This document shows, piece by piece, positions 31,800 through 40,973 of a stretch of DNA of 64,000 bases. The DNA is from Leptospirales bacterium (GTDB lineage Bacteria; Spirochaetota; Leptospiria; Leptospirales; Leptonemataceae). The position numbers and the translations under genes are program-made. Position 1 is the stretch's first letter; each line of letters starts with the position of its first letter. The DNA is taken from NCBI GenBank assembly GCA_019694655.1, contig JAIBBN010000014.1, positions 1 to 64,000 of the forward strand, given 5' to 3'. The notes under the pieces were generated by a model that saw only the letters and a program-made list of their open reading frames with translations, searched no databases and was not told the origin of the DNA.

Positions 31800-32591
31800 T
31801 TGCTCCATTCCGCCAAATCCAGCGACCGCTGTGTATCCGGGGTGGTGGCACGCGCATTGCAAAGGCCCTTTGTGCTGTGGTTGGCTGCGATCGTCTTACT
31901 GGCCTTCTTTCTGCAGGCGCTCACCGGATTTGGCAGTGTTGTCATCGCTCTGACCCTCGGCGCACTGCTCTTTCCGATTCCGGAACTGTTGCCGGTACTG
32001 GTTGCGCTCAACCTTCCGCTCTGCGCTTACTTAAGCTGGCGGCACCGACAGAAGATCGATTTGCGGCTGCTGTTTGGCGAGATCCTGCCCTGGATGGGTC
32101 CAATGGTGGCGGTCGGCTTGCTGCTGGCCGGCTACCTGCAAGGCGAGCCGCTGCGCAAGATCTTTGGCGGGATTGTTGTGTTCTTTGCCGCGCGCGAGAT
32201 CTGGCTCTTACGCCGCACGGCAGCGCCGGCGCCCGCCGGCCCCTTTGCCTTTCGGGCCTGGCTTTTGACTGCGGGGCTGGTTCACGGCGTCTACGCCTCC
32301 GGCGGACCGCCGCTCGTTCAAGCGCTGGCCGGGCGCCGTCTCGATCGCAGCGTCTTTCGCGCCACCTTGATGCTGCTCTGGCTGCTCTTCAACGCGGCGC
32401 TTTTGGGCTGGTACTGCTTTCAAGGCCGTATCGATCTACAGGTTTCGCAGCGCATACTCTGGCTGCTTCCCACATTGCCTGCCGGCATACTGCTTGGCGA
32501 GTGGCTGCACCTGCGCATCTCCGAGAATCTCTTTCGACTCTCGGTTCAGCTGCTGCTTGTGTTCTCCGGCCTCGCTTTGCTTTTTCGCTGA
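31800..32591 (+). CDS. TauE/SafE family membrane permease
   Basis: 263 residues from a TTG at 31800; GTG 31842 is an alternative, and neither has a strong ribosome site. About eight hydrophobic helices; the N-terminal Leu-Thr-Gly-Phe-Gly-Ser and the mid-protein Gly-Val-Tyr-Ala-Ser-Gly-Gly-Pro-Pro repeat-half motifs are typical of TauE/SafE proteins, exporters or importers of small anions such as sulfite, sulfoacetate or related organosulfur and organic acids. It is 69 bases upstream of the ThDP enzyme operon and may belong to it. Confidence 0.85.
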   Translation: MLHSAKSSDRCVSGVVARALQRPFVLWLAAIVLLAFFLQALTGFGSVVIALTLGALLFPIPELLPVLVALNLPLCAYLSWRHRQKIDLRLLFGEILPWMGPMVAVGLLLAGYLQGEPLRKIFGGIVVFFAAREIWLLRRTAAPAPAGPFAFRAWLLTAGLVHGVYASGGPPLVQALAGRRLDRSVFRATLMLLWLLFNAALLGWYCFQGRIDLQVSQRILWLLPTLPAGILLGEWLHLRISENLFRLSVQLLLVFSGLALLFR

Positions 32592-32660
32592 AGTCAGCTC
32601 CGCCAACAATTTCATGGACGCTCATATAAAAACTTTTTGAGGCAGGTTGAGAAACAGCAT

Positions 32661-34412
32661 ATGGAAGAAATCAGCGGCGGCGAAGTTGCAGCGCGAATGC
32701 TTAAACAGGAGGCGGTTGATCGGGTCTTTGGCATCATCGACGGCACCTACTTTGGCTTTTATTCAAGCCTGCGCAAAAGCAATATTACCTTGATCAGTCC
32801 GCGACACGAAACCAGCGCAGCGCACATGGCCGGCGCCTATGCTCGACTGACTGGCAAACTCGGCGTGTGCATGGCTTCCAATGGACCGGGCGTGGCCAAT
32901 ATACTGCCAGGCCTGGTTGTCGAAGAGGCCGAGGGCAACCGTGTTCTCTGTATCACCAGTTGCAGACGAACCGGCATCAGCAATCCCGATCGCGGCGGAA
33001 GTTACCAGTACTTTGATCAAAGCGCTGTGATCGCTCGCTTTGCAAAGTGGAGCGCAGCGGTCCCTTCCTTTGAGCGTATCCCGGAGATGATGCGCATGGC
33101 CCTGCGCAAATGCTTCGAGGGACGACCAGGCGTGGTTCACCTGGACATTCCCGAGAACATTATGAATAAGAAAGTCAAGGCGCAGGTCGCCTTGCTGGCG
33201 CCGCACCGTTACCGCACAATCGCGCCGCTTTCGCCGGCGCCAGAGCTGGTCGAGGAAGCGGCGAGACTGCTGCTTGCTTCGAGCGCGCCAATCATTCATG
33301 CTGGAAGCGGAGTGTTGCATGCCGGCGCCTGCGATGAACTGGAGGCCATTGCCGAGTGCCTGCAGGCGCCTGTTACCACCAGCTGGGCGGCGCGCGGAGC
33401 GCTGCGCGAGGACTCGCCGCTGGCTATGCCCATGATTCATGTGAAGCTGAACCATATCGTTCGCAACGATGCCGACCTTGTGCTGACGCTTGGTTCGCGT
33501 CTGGGCGAAACCGACTGGTGGGGCAAGGCGCCTTACTGGCGACGCGCCAGCGAACAGAAAATGATCCAGGTTGATATCGACGCCAGCATCCTGGGCGCCA
33601 ACAAGCCAGTTGACATTGCCGTCCAGGCCGACATTGGCGTCTTCCTGCGCCAGCTTAAGCAACGACTGATGGCCCTGGAACCCGGCGGCCGGCGCAGCGA
33701 CGGCGGCGCCCGTTTGCGCAAGTATGCCCGTTTTCGCCAGCGCTACCGCCAGAAGCTGGACCGCGCCCTTCTGGACAAGCGCTCGCCTATGCATCCGGCG
33801 CAGGCGCCGGCCATTTGCGGCGCCACGCTGCCCGAGGATACAATCTTTGTCGCCGACGGCGGCAACACGGCGGTGTGGGCCAACTTCTATCATGAAATGC
33901 GACGGCCAGGTTCGCTGCTATCGACTTTCAAATTTGGCATGCTGGGCGCGGGCGTAGCCCAGGCCCTGGGCGCCGCCTCGGCCTTCCCTGATCGAAACGT
34001 TTGCTGCATCATTGGCGACGGGGCCATGGGCTTCCACCCCCAGGAAATCGAAACGGCGGTGCGCAACCAGTTGCGCGTGATTTTCGTGGTCCTCTGTGAT
34101 AAGCAGTGGGGCATGGTAAAGATGAACCAACAGTTTACGTTGAAACCATGGAAGACGCTGCTTTTCAAGTCGCTCAGCCCGGAAGAAACCATCAATGCCG
34201 ACCTGGGCGAAATCGCTTTTGATCGACTTGCAGAATCGATGGGCGCTCACGGCGAACGCGTAAGTCATCCCGATGAACTGGAACCCGCGCTGCGGCGCTG
34301 CATGGATGCCAGGCGCTGCGCCGTGATCCATGTCGACGTCGACCCGGTGAAGCATATGTGGGCCCCCGGCCTGATTCACTTCAAGGAAATGCACCTGGAG
34401 CCAAAAGGATGA
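32661..34412 (+). CDS. Thiamine diphosphate-dependent enzyme, acetolactate-synthase-like
   Basis: 583 residues from ATG 32661; the frame is open 24 bases further back to a TTG. Domain order is pyrimidine-binding, central Rossmann-like, pyrophosphate-binding. The catalytic Glu is in Arg-His-Glu-Thr-Ser-Ala-Ala. The diphosphate and Mg motif begins Gly-Asp-Gly-Ala-Met-Gly-Phe and ends Cys-Asp-Lys-Gln-Trp-Gly-Met, with Asp where many relatives have Asn. Family members do 2-keto acid decarboxylation, carboligation, or sulfoacetaldehyde or oxalyl-CoA cleavage; I cannot choose. It heads an operon with a BASS transporter and two NAD(P)-dependent reductases. Confidence 0.88.
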   Translation: MEEISGGEVAARMLKQEAVDRVFGIIDGTYFGFYSSLRKSNITLISPRHETSAAHMAGAYARLTGKLGVCMASNGPGVANILPGLVVEEAEGNRVLCITSCRRTGISNPDRGGSYQYFDQSAVIARFAKWSAAVPSFERIPEMMRMALRKCFEGRPGVVHLDIPENIMNKKVKAQVALLAPHRYRTIAPLSPAPELVEEAARLLLASSAPIIHAGSGVLHAGACDELEAIAECLQAPVTTSWAARGALREDSPLAMPMIHVKLNHIVRNDADLVLTLGSRLGETDWWGKAPYWRRASEQKMIQVDIDASILGANKPVDIAVQADIGVFLRQLKQRLMALEPGGRRSDGGARLRKYARFRQRYRQKLDRALLDKRSPMHPAQAPAICGATLPEDTIFVADGGNTAVWANFYHEMRRPGSLLSTFKFGMLGAGVAQALGAASAFPDRNVCCIIGDGAMGFHPQEIETAVRNQLRVIFVVLCDKQWGMVKMNQQFTLKPWKTLLFKSLSPEETINADLGEIAFDRLAESMGAHGERVSHPDELEPALRRCMDARRCAVIHVDVDPVKHMWAPGLIHFKEMHLEPKG

Positions 34413-35332
34413 TGCCCATCGATCAGGTACGCCTCAACTTCAATCCGGCCTCGCTGACTGCGCTGAATATCATTCTGGGCTTTGTGATGTTTGGCGTGGC
34501 GCTGGACATGAAACTTGCGGACTTTCGCAACGCCTGGCGTTCGCCCAAACCAATCCTGATTGGCCTTTTCGCTCAATTTGTGTTGCTGCCGGCGGCCACC
34601 TTTGGCCTGGTCTGGCTGATTCGCCCCGCTCCCAGCATTGCCCTTGGCATGTTTCTGGTGGCGTCTTGTCCAGGCGGAAACATCTCAAACTTTCTCACCC
34701 ACCTTGCGCGCGGAAACACAGCGCTATCGGTCAGCATGACAGCCGTTTCCACTTTTGTCGCAACTTTCATGACGCCGTTGAATTTCAGCCTCTGGGCCGG
34801 CCTCTACGCGCCGACGCAGGCGCTGCTGCGCGACTTCACACTTGATCGCTGGGAGATGTTGCTTGCCGTATTCTTACTTCTCGGATTGCCGATGAGTATC
34901 GGGTTGTTTGTGTCTCAGCGCTTTCCGGCCTTTTCGCACCGATTGAAGACCCCGATGCGCTATCTGTCCATTGCAATCTTCGGGCTTTTTGTAATCGGCG
35001 CCTTGGCCGCAAACTTTCGCTACTTTCTGGACTATGTCGGTTACGTAGTTTTCTTCGTGATGCTGCAAAACGGCGCGGCCCTGTTTTCCGGGTACGCAGC
35101 AGCTTTGTTGAGCCGCCTGCCAGAAGGCGATCGTCGCGCCGTCGCCATTGAAGTCGGCATCCAGAACTCCGGGCTCGGACTTATTTTGATCTTCAACTTT
35201 TTCGATGGCCTGGGCGGGATGGCCATCATCGCCGCTTGGTGGGGCATCTGGCATATTCTTTCCGGGCTGAGCGTCGCTTTCTGGTGGCGACGACGGGCGC
35301 CCGGGCCGCGAGCCCAAAGCGGCGCGACATGA
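34409..35332 (+). CDS. Bile acid:sodium symporter (BASS) family transporter
   Basis: 307 residues from ATG 34409, which overlaps the ThDP enzyme stop as ATGA. Eight to ten membrane helices. The motif Ala-Ser-Cys-Pro-Gly-Gly-Asn-Ile-Ser-Asn is the conserved crossover segment of the family, and Glu-Val-Gly-Ile-Gln-Asn-Ser-Gly-Leu is the second. Relatives move bile acids, pantothenate, and 2-keto acids such as pyruvate with sodium. Beside a ThDP enzyme, a 2-keto acid or related anion is a reasonable guess. Confidence 0.9.
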   Translation: MMPIDQVRLNFNPASLTALNIILGFVMFGVALDMKLADFRNAWRSPKPILIGLFAQFVLLPAATFGLVWLIRPAPSIALGMFLVASCPGGNISNFLTHLARGNTALSVSMTAVSTFVATFMTPLNFSLWAGLYAPTQALLRDFTLDRWEMLLAVFLLLGLPMSIGLFVSQRFPAFSHRLKTPMRYLSIAIFGLFVIGALAANFRYFLDYVGYVVFFVMLQNGAALFSGYAAALLSRLPEGDRRAVAIEVGIQNSGLGLILIFNFFDGLGGMAIIAAWWGIWHILSGLSVAFWWRRRAPGPRAQSGAT

Positions 35333-36294
35333 AAACCATTTTGGTGACCGGCGCGTCTGGCTACCTTGGCGCACAGACTGTCACAGCGCTGGCACAGAGC
35401 GGCCAGGCGCGCCTCATTGCCTGCGATGTACGAGCGCCGCGACTCGAAGATCGGCGCGACGCTGTTGTCTATGAGGACGTAGACGTCCGATCCCCGCAGC
35501 TAGCATCGCTGTTTGGCAAGCATAAGCCCGATTGTGTGATTCACCTGGCATCGATTGTGACGCCAGCGCCGCGCAGCACTGCAGAATTTGAATACTCCGT
35601 GGATGTGCTTGGATCGGAAAACGTACTGAAGGCCTGCTTGAGCGCCGGCGTGAAACGCATCGTCGTATCTTCCAGCGGCGCGGCCTACGGTTACCATGCC
35701 GACAATCCGTCCTGGCTGCGAGAGGAAGACGCCCTGCGCGGCAATGATGAATTTGCTTACTCCCGGCACAAGCGTCTGGTAGAGGAGATGCTGGCGCGCT
35801 ACCGTCAAGCGCACCCGCAATTGAAGCAGACTATCTTTCGCATCGGAACGATACTGGGCGAACGGGTGCGCAACCAGATCACCGCCCTCTTTGATCGCAA
35901 ACGCATCCTGATTCTGCGCGGCGTGGCATCGCCCTTTGTATTTGTCTGGGATCAAGACGTTGTCGCCTGCCTGCAGCGCGCGGCCCTGGAAGATATCGAT
36001 GGCATATTCAATGTCGCCGGCGATGGCGCACTTGAACTGGAGGAGATCGCCCGAATGTGCGGCAAGCCAACGCTCGCGCTCTCGCCGACGCTGCTCAAGC
36101 TGGCCCTGAGTATTCTATATCCGCTGCGATTGTCGCCTTACGGACCGCAGCAGCTGCGCTTTCTCCAGTTTCGGCCGGTGCTGGACAACAGCCGACTCAA
36201 GCAGGTCTTTGGCTACACGCCGGCCAAGAGCAGTCGGCAGGCGCTGCAGTTCTATTTATCCAGCCGCGGAATGCTACAGGATTCGAAGCAATGA
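35329..36294 (+). CDS. NAD-dependent epimerase/dehydratase family protein
   Basis: 321 residues from ATG 35329, overlapping the BASS stop as ATGA. The Rossmann motif is Thr-Gly-Ala-Ser-Gly-Tyr-Leu-Gly, with Asp-Val-Arg after the second strand suggesting NAD use, Ser-Ser-Ser-Gly-Ala-Ala-Tyr-Gly and the catalytic Tyr-x-x-x-Lys in Tyr-Ser-Arg-His-Lys. Extended SDR enzymes of this kind act on sugars, sterols or hydroxy-acyl substrates. Its actual substrate is probably defined by the operon. Confidence 0.87.
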   Translation: MKTILVTGASGYLGAQTVTALAQSGQARLIACDVRAPRLEDRRDAVVYEDVDVRSPQLASLFGKHKPDCVIHLASIVTPAPRSTAEFEYSVDVLGSENVLKACLSAGVKRIVVSSSGAAYGYHADNPSWLREEDALRGNDEFAYSRHKRLVEEMLARYRQAHPQLKQTIFRIGTILGERVRNQITALFDRKRILILRGVASPFVFVWDQDVVACLQRAALEDIDGIFNVAGDGALELEEIARMCGKPTLALSPTLLKLALSILYPLRLSPYGPQQLRFLQFRPVLDNSRLKQVFGYTPAKSSRQALQFYLSSRGMLQDSKQ

Positions 36295-37091
36295 GCTACT
36301 ACCATCAGAAGCGCTTTGTGGTCAGCGGCGCCGCCGGCGGCCTGGGTCGACAGTTTTGCAGACAGTTGCTTGCGGCCGGCGCGCGTGTGGCCGGCCTGGA
36401 CTTGCCTGGGCCGGCGCTCAAGGCCTTGCAAAAAGAAATGCAAGACTACGCCGGCCAGGAAAGCTTCCTGGCGCTGCCGGTCGATCTCCGGCGCGAGCAG
36501 CAGTGCCGCAAGGCCGTTGCCGCCGTGGCGCGACGCTTTGGCAAGGCTGACGGCGTGATTCAGAACGCAGGGATCACCCATCGCGGACTTTTTCGCGACT
36601 CAACGCCGGAGGATCATCGTCGCGTCATGAAAGTGAATTACTTTGGAGCGATCAACTTAATGCAGGCGCTGCTGCCGTATTTGCAACGCCCGGCGGATGT
36701 TGTCGCCCTGTCCAGCGTCGCCGGCTTTGCGCCGCTGGCCACGCGATCGGCCTATGCCGCCAGCAAGCACGCCTTTCAGGCCTTTTTTGAAACGCTGCGC
36801 GTTGAAGAGCCGGAACTTTTTGTACTGGTAGCCTGCCCTTCGTTTATCGACACGGGAGCGCGCCAGGGCGGCGGCAATCGCCCAGGCATTGGCGCCCAGA
36901 AAATCGGCGGGCGACCGCTGACGCCGGAGCTTGCAGTACAGAAAATTCTGGCGGCGCTGCAAAGGCGCAAGCGACGTGCATTTCTGACGCCCGTCAGTTA
37001 CCTGTCTTTTCTCCTGCAGTTTGTTGCGCCAGGCTACTACGACCGCAAAATGCGCGCTGCAATGGCCGACGATTTGACGGCGCAACATTAG
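36291..37091 (+). CDS. Short-chain dehydrogenase/reductase (SDR)
   Basis: 266 residues from ATG 36291, again an ATGA junction. Classic SDR motifs: Ser-Gly-Ala-Ala-Gly-Gly-Leu-Gly, Asn-Ala-Gly-Ile, Ser-Ser-Val-Ala-Gly and Tyr-Ala-Ala-Ser-Lys. The C-terminal substrate-binding part is hydrophobic and basic. It is the last gene of the four-gene operon that starts with the ThDP enzyme. Confidence 0.9.
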   Translation: MSYYHQKRFVVSGAAGGLGRQFCRQLLAAGARVAGLDLPGPALKALQKEMQDYAGQESFLALPVDLRREQQCRKAVAAVARRFGKADGVIQNAGITHRGLFRDSTPEDHRRVMKVNYFGAINLMQALLPYLQRPADVVALSSVAGFAPLATRSAYAASKHAFQAFFETLRVEEPELFVLVACPSFIDTGARQGGGNRPGIGAQKIGGRPLTPELAVQKILAALQRRKRRAFLTPVSYLSFLLQFVAPGYYDRKMRAAMADDLTAQH

Positions 37092-37189
37092 CGTTCCTGG
37101 GAAGTCGACCTAATTGCTGTACTGATTACGGCGCTTGTGCGGCGCCGGGCGGCCTGAGGCTTCGACAATTGCGCACGTCCCGAGTGCAA

Positions 37190-37405
37190 TCAATCAAGCA
37201 GCTTCTGGCGAATCTCTACACAGAACTGTGCAATGTCGCCGCTTCGATTTTCCAGCACATCCTTGAGTATGGCAAGATCTACCTCGGTATAGCCATGGAC
37301 TAGAACATTGCGAAAGCCAACAGCAGACTGCAAGCGCGAAGCAAGAGCAGTTGAAAGCCATCCAGCCCCGGCCAGGAGCTGCCGAAGCAGGTCGAGATCG
37401 TTCAT
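37190..37405 (-). CDS. Truncated HepT-like HEPN toxin
   Basis: Only 71 residues, against roughly 115-140 for HepT. The end of the family domain is intact, including the RX4HXY catalytic motif as Arg-Asn-Val-Leu-Val-His-Gly-Tyr and the following Glu-Val-Asp helix. What is missing is the N-terminal part, roughly the first 60 residues. The start overlaps the MntA stop as ATGA, so translation is still coupled. Either an internal deletion or a naturally short variant. Confidence 0.72.
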   Translation of the reverse strand: MNDLDLLRQLLAGAGWLSTALASRLQSAVGFRNVLVHGYTEVDLAILKDVLENRSGDIAQFCVEIRQKLLD

Positions 37406-37794
37406 CGCTTTGCGCCCCGGTATTCATCCAGTATGGGCCGCATATCCCAGTAGCGGTTACGCGCATCGACGATGAAGCGCACGCGGCGCGAGGGGTCCTT
37501 TTCCGCCAGCAGGATGCCGTCGCGCAGAACACGTTGCACCAGATCGACCGGCGCCGTGTTTAGCACAACGATCTGCACTCTTCGATGAAGCTGGTCGTTG
37601 AGATTGGCCTCCAGCGCAAATGGCGCATCGAGAAGAGTGTGTGGCGTCGCCTGAGGATAGAGTACGGCAATGTCGATGTCGCTTTGCGGACCATCTTCGC
37701 CGCGAGCGACGCTGCCAAATAGATAGACAGCGGCGAATTCCTCATTTGCCGCAAAGAGCTGCTCCAATTTGGCCACCAGCGCCAAGCGGTCCAT
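37402..37794 (-). CDS. MntA-like nucleotidyltransferase antitoxin
   Basis: 130 residues. Active-site motif Gly-Ser-Val-Ala-Arg-Gly followed by Ser-Asp-Ile-Asp-Ile-Ala-Val, and a later Arg-Arg-Val-Gln-Ile-Val-Val. MntA proteins add AMP to the Tyr of the HepT RX4HXY motif to neutralise it. The gene precedes HepT with a four-base overlap, the usual order for this family. The start has only a weak ribosome site. Confidence 0.87.
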   Translation of the reverse strand: MDRLALVAKLEQLFAANEEFAAVYLFGSVARGEDGPQSDIDIAVLYPQATPHTLLDAPFALEANLNDQLHRRVQIVVLNTAPVDLVQRVLRDGILLAEKDPSRRVRFIVDARNRYWDMRPILDEYRGAKR

Positions 37795-37879
37795 GGGAAA
37801 AAGCTGTCAGTAAGGTCAGACAGCGCAACAGAAAACGATGCCAGGCAAACTGCCGTCCTGATTTGCAGCATGCAGAATT

Positions 37880-39046
37880 TTACTGACCCGGCGGCAGCTC
37901 GGGCAGCGCCGCCAGCAACTCATTAACGTCCGCGTCGCTATGGCCGGCCTGTACGCATACGCGCAAGCGACTGCTGCCGCGCGGCACAGTAGGCGGCCGA
38001 ATGGCGCGCACATCAAGGCCGGCTGCTTGCAGGCTCCGGGCAATCGCAAGGCTGCGCTCTTCGTCGCCAATGATCAGCGGAACAATTTGTGTATCACTTT
38101 TTCCGCAATTGTAGCCGCGCTGACGCGCGCCAGCGCGCAGTCGATCGGCAAGACCTTGCAGGCGACGACGTTGGAGATCGCATTCTTCACTTTCCAGATA
38201 GCGGATGACCTTTGCCATCAGCCGCGCCAGCAACGGCGGCTGCGCGGTACTGAATACAAAACTGCGCGCTTTGTTGGTCAGCCACGCCTTCAGCTCCAGG
38301 GGTCCGGAAACGAAGGCGCCCATCAAGCCCGGCGCCTTGCCGCAGGGCGTAACCACGACGGCAAGCTCCGAAATCAGACCGCATTCGGAAGCCAGGCCGG
38401 CGCCGCTCTTGCCGCGCAAGCCGACGGCGTGGGCCTCATCCAGCAAGAGCAGCGCATCATACTTTGCCGCAAGATTGCAGAGCGCAGGCAATTGTGGACG
38501 GTCGCCGTCCATGCTGAAAATCGATTCAGTCATGATCCAGGCCCGCCCCCGACTCCGACGCCGCGCCAGCTTAGCCTGCAGATCATCGAGGTCGTTGTGT
38601 TCAAAATAGATGCGCTCGGCGCCGGCCAGGCGTACGCCATCCAGAATTGAGGCATGACAGAGGCGATCGACAAAGCACTGGTCGCGCGCCCCGCACAGCG
38701 CGGAAATGGCGCCAACGTTGGCCCCGTAGCCGGTGTGAAAAAAGAGCGCCGCTTCCGACCCGCTCCACGCCGCAAATTGCGCTTCCAGTTCCTCAAATTC
38801 GCTGTAGTGGCCGCGAATCAAGCGCGAGCCGGTGCTGCCGACAAAGTTGCTTTCATCTTCCAGAACGGTTTGACGCAGCCACTGCTGGAGTTTTCCGCTG
38901 CTGTTCAACGAGAGATAGTCGTTCGATGAGAAATCGAGCCGTCCCTGGTGGACGTGCAATTGACGCAGCAGCAATTTTGACTCAAGGCTGTGCAACTCGG
39001 CCTGCAATTGCCGTCGCCACTCCAGCAAAGCGCGTGATGCGGACAT
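37880..39046 (-). CDS. bioF: 8-amino-7-oxononanoate synthase-like enzyme
   Basis: 388 residues, normal for BioF. Visible motifs: Ser-Ser-Asn-Asp-Tyr-Leu, Gly-Ser-Thr-Gly-Ser-Arg-Leu, Asp-Glu-Ala-His-Ala-Val-Gly and the PLP-lysine region Cys-Gly-Lys-Ala-Pro-Gly. BioF condenses pimeloyl-ACP or pimeloyl-CoA with alanine in biotin synthesis. The lysine neighbourhood departs from the usual Leu-Gly-Lys-Ala-Leu-Gly, so a related alpha-oxoamine synthase is possible. No other bio gene is in the window. Confidence 0.8.
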   Translation of the reverse strand: MSASRALLEWRRQLQAELHSLESKLLLRQLHVHQGRLDFSSNDYLSLNSSGKLQQWLRQTVLEDESNFVGSTGSRLIRGHYSEFEELEAQFAAWSGSEAALFFHTGYGANVGAISALCGARDQCFVDRLCHASILDGVRLAGAERIYFEHNDLDDLQAKLARRRSRGRAWIMTESIFSMDGDRPQLPALCNLAAKYDALLLLDEAHAVGLRGKSGAGLASECGLISELAVVVTPCGKAPGLMGAFVSGPLELKAWLTNKARSFVFSTAQPPLLARLMAKVIRYLESEECDLQRRRLQGLADRLRAGARQRGYNCGKSDTQIVPLIIGDEERSLAIARSLQAAGLDVRAIRPPTVPRGSSRLRVCVQAGHSDADVNELLAALPELPPGQ

Positions 39047-39068
39047 AGATCCAGAGGCAGGTTAAGCC

Positions 39069-40004
39069 ATGGCAGGTAAAATCGGATTTTTCTACGACGA
39101 ACTCTTTCTGCAGCATGATACCGGTCCAGGCCATCCGGAAACTGCGCGCCGCCTCTCAGCAATCCACGATCGGCTACAGCAACAGAGCTACTTTGGACAA
39201 CTGGCAATGCTTGCGCCGCGTCGCGCCTCCGTGGAAGAATTGTCGCTCTGTCATGAACCAGACTACATCAATGCCGCGCGCCAATTCTGCACTAAGGGCG
39301 GCGGTCGACTCGACGCCGATACTGTCGTTAGCGGCGAGTCCTATCGCGCCGCAGAATTGGCGGCCGGCGCTGGCCTGCAGGCCGCCGATGCAATGCTCTC
39401 CGGAACCATCGATCGCGCTTTCTTACTCTTGCGTCCGCCCGGTCACCACTCGCTACGTTCAAGCTCCATGGGCTTCTGTTTGTTTAACAACATTGCCATT
39501 ACAGCGCGCTACCTCCGCGAAAAGGGACTGCAGCGCGTAGCAATCATCGACTGGGATGTGCATCATGGCAATGGCACAGAGGCTGAATTCTATGAGGACC
39601 CTTCCGTGCTCTTCATCAGCACCCACCAGTATCCCTTCTACCCTGGCAGCGGCGCGGCCGAGGACTGCGGCCGCGGCCCCGGACTCGGCGCCACTTTGAA
39701 TGTGCCTATGGCCCGCGGCAGCGGCGATGCTGACTTTCGCCAGGCCTTTGGCGAGCAGATACTGCCGGCTTTGGACAACTTCGCCCCGGAAGCGCTCCTG
39801 ATTTCCGCTGGCTTTGATGCACATGAACGCGACCCGCTGGCAGCGCTGGAATTGAAGAGCTCTTCCTACGAATGGATGACGCACCGTCTGCGGGAGATAG
39901 CCGAACGCCATGCAAGGGGACGGATGTTGTCCTTCCTGGAAGGCGGCTACGATCTGCCGGCCCTGGCCGAAAGCGCCGAAGCCCATTGCGCAGCGCTGCT
40001 CTAA
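39069..40004 (+). CDS. Histone deacetylase-family hydrolase
   Basis: 311 residues. Zinc and catalytic residues are clear: Pro-Pro-Gly-His-His, Asp-Trp-Asp-Val-His-His-Gly-Asn-Gly, Ser-Ala-Gly-Phe-Asp-Ala-His and a final Gly-Gly-Tyr-Asp. Bacterial members are acetylpolyamine amidohydrolases, acetoin-utilisation-like proteins or protein deacetylases. The start is 22 bases from the divergent bioF gene, and an alpha/beta hydrolase follows after 7 bases. Confidence 0.9.
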   Translation: MAGKIGFFYDELFLQHDTGPGHPETARRLSAIHDRLQQQSYFGQLAMLAPRRASVEELSLCHEPDYINAARQFCTKGGGRLDADTVVSGESYRAAELAAGAGLQAADAMLSGTIDRAFLLLRPPGHHSLRSSSMGFCLFNNIAITARYLREKGLQRVAIIDWDVHHGNGTEAEFYEDPSVLFISTHQYPFYPGSGAAEDCGRGPGLGATLNVPMARGSGDADFRQAFGEQILPALDNFAPEALLISAGFDAHERDPLAALELKSSSYEWMTHRLREIAERHARGRMLSFLEGGYDLPALAESAEAHCAALL

Positions 40005-40011
40005 ATTGTTT

Positions 40012-40926
40012 ATGAATGCTAAATTGTTTTCCTCGCTCTGGCGTCCTCTGCCGGGACGCGCCTTGCTGGCCTGGCGACGCCATCGACATCTGACACGGTT
40101 GCGCGACGCTGGCTTTCAATTCCATTTTCACGAGTTTGAAGGCTTGCGCTTTCATGCCATGCATGGCGGAGATCCGGAAAAACCGGCGCTGGTTCTGTTG
40201 CATGGTTTCCTCGATTCCTGCTTGAGCTTTCGCCGTCTGGCGCCGGAGCTTGCCAGGCGATACCACATTATCGCTCCTGATACTCCGGGCTTTGGGCGCA
40301 GCTTCCTGCCTGCGATGCGCGACATCTGGCGCATTCCGCTGATGGCCCGGGCCCTCGCAGGCCTGCTTGTCGATCGACTGCAGCTGCCGGCCTTTACGCT
40401 GCTGACGCACAGCCTGGGCGGCCTGGTTGCGGCTCATCTACAATTGTATCTGCAAAGTTGCAAGCGTCAGGAGTTTGTGAAGGCAGTGCATATGCTGGCC
40501 CCGGGCGTGCTGCGCTTGCAGCCAGAAGAACGCGAACGATTGCGGCGCATGGTCTATCCACAGACGCGCGCTGAAGTTCGCCAGCTGATTGACGCCTTTT
40601 ACATCGAATCTGCGCCGCAGCTGCCCGATCTGATTGTCGACGGACTGCTGTGGGACTGGGCGCGACCAGGCTACGCCTATCTGGCGAGCAACACGATCGA
40701 GGAGGAAGAGCGAACTTTCTTGCGTCCTGCGCAACTGGGTCAGCTGCAGGCGCCGCAGCATATCTACTGGTGCGAACGCGAGGCTGTCCTGCCCGCCTGG
40801 AATGCTCGCGCCTTGCGAAAGCTTTGCTCTGGGCGCAGAGGATGGCGCTATACAAACATCGCTGGCAGCGGTCATGCTGCACATCTCGAACATCCGGAGC
40901 GCGTACTGGCTGCCTTACGGCTGTAG
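40012..40926 (+). CDS. Alpha/beta hydrolase
   Basis: 304 residues from ATG 40012; the frame is open upstream into the previous gene. Oxyanion region His-Gly-Phe-Leu-Asp-Ser, nucleophile elbow Thr-His-Ser-Leu-Gly-Gly and a C-terminal His in Gly-Ser-Gly-His-Ala-Ala-His. A basic N-terminal stretch without a signal peptide suggests cytoplasmic action. It is seven bases behind the HDAC-like gene and likely cotranscribed. Substrate unknown, probably an ester. Confidence 0.85.
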   Translation: MNAKLFSSLWRPLPGRALLAWRRHRHLTRLRDAGFQFHFHEFEGLRFHAMHGGDPEKPALVLLHGFLDSCLSFRRLAPELARRYHIIAPDTPGFGRSFLPAMRDIWRIPLMARALAGLLVDRLQLPAFTLLTHSLGGLVAAHLQLYLQSCKRQEFVKAVHMLAPGVLRLQPEERERLRRMVYPQTRAEVRQLIDAFYIESAPQLPDLIVDGLLWDWARPGYAYLASNTIEEEERTFLRPAQLGQLQAPQHIYWCEREAVLPAWNARALRKLCSGRRGWRYTNIAGSGHAAHLEHPERVLAALRL

Positions 40927-40973
40927 AGGCTCAATTCCTTGACAGGAATCGCTCCGAGGCCTGTCGTCGGGCC

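Noticed and set aside
32763-33893. 376-codon minus-strand frame
   Set aside because: Antisense to the ThDP enzyme gene, which has intact catalytic motifs.
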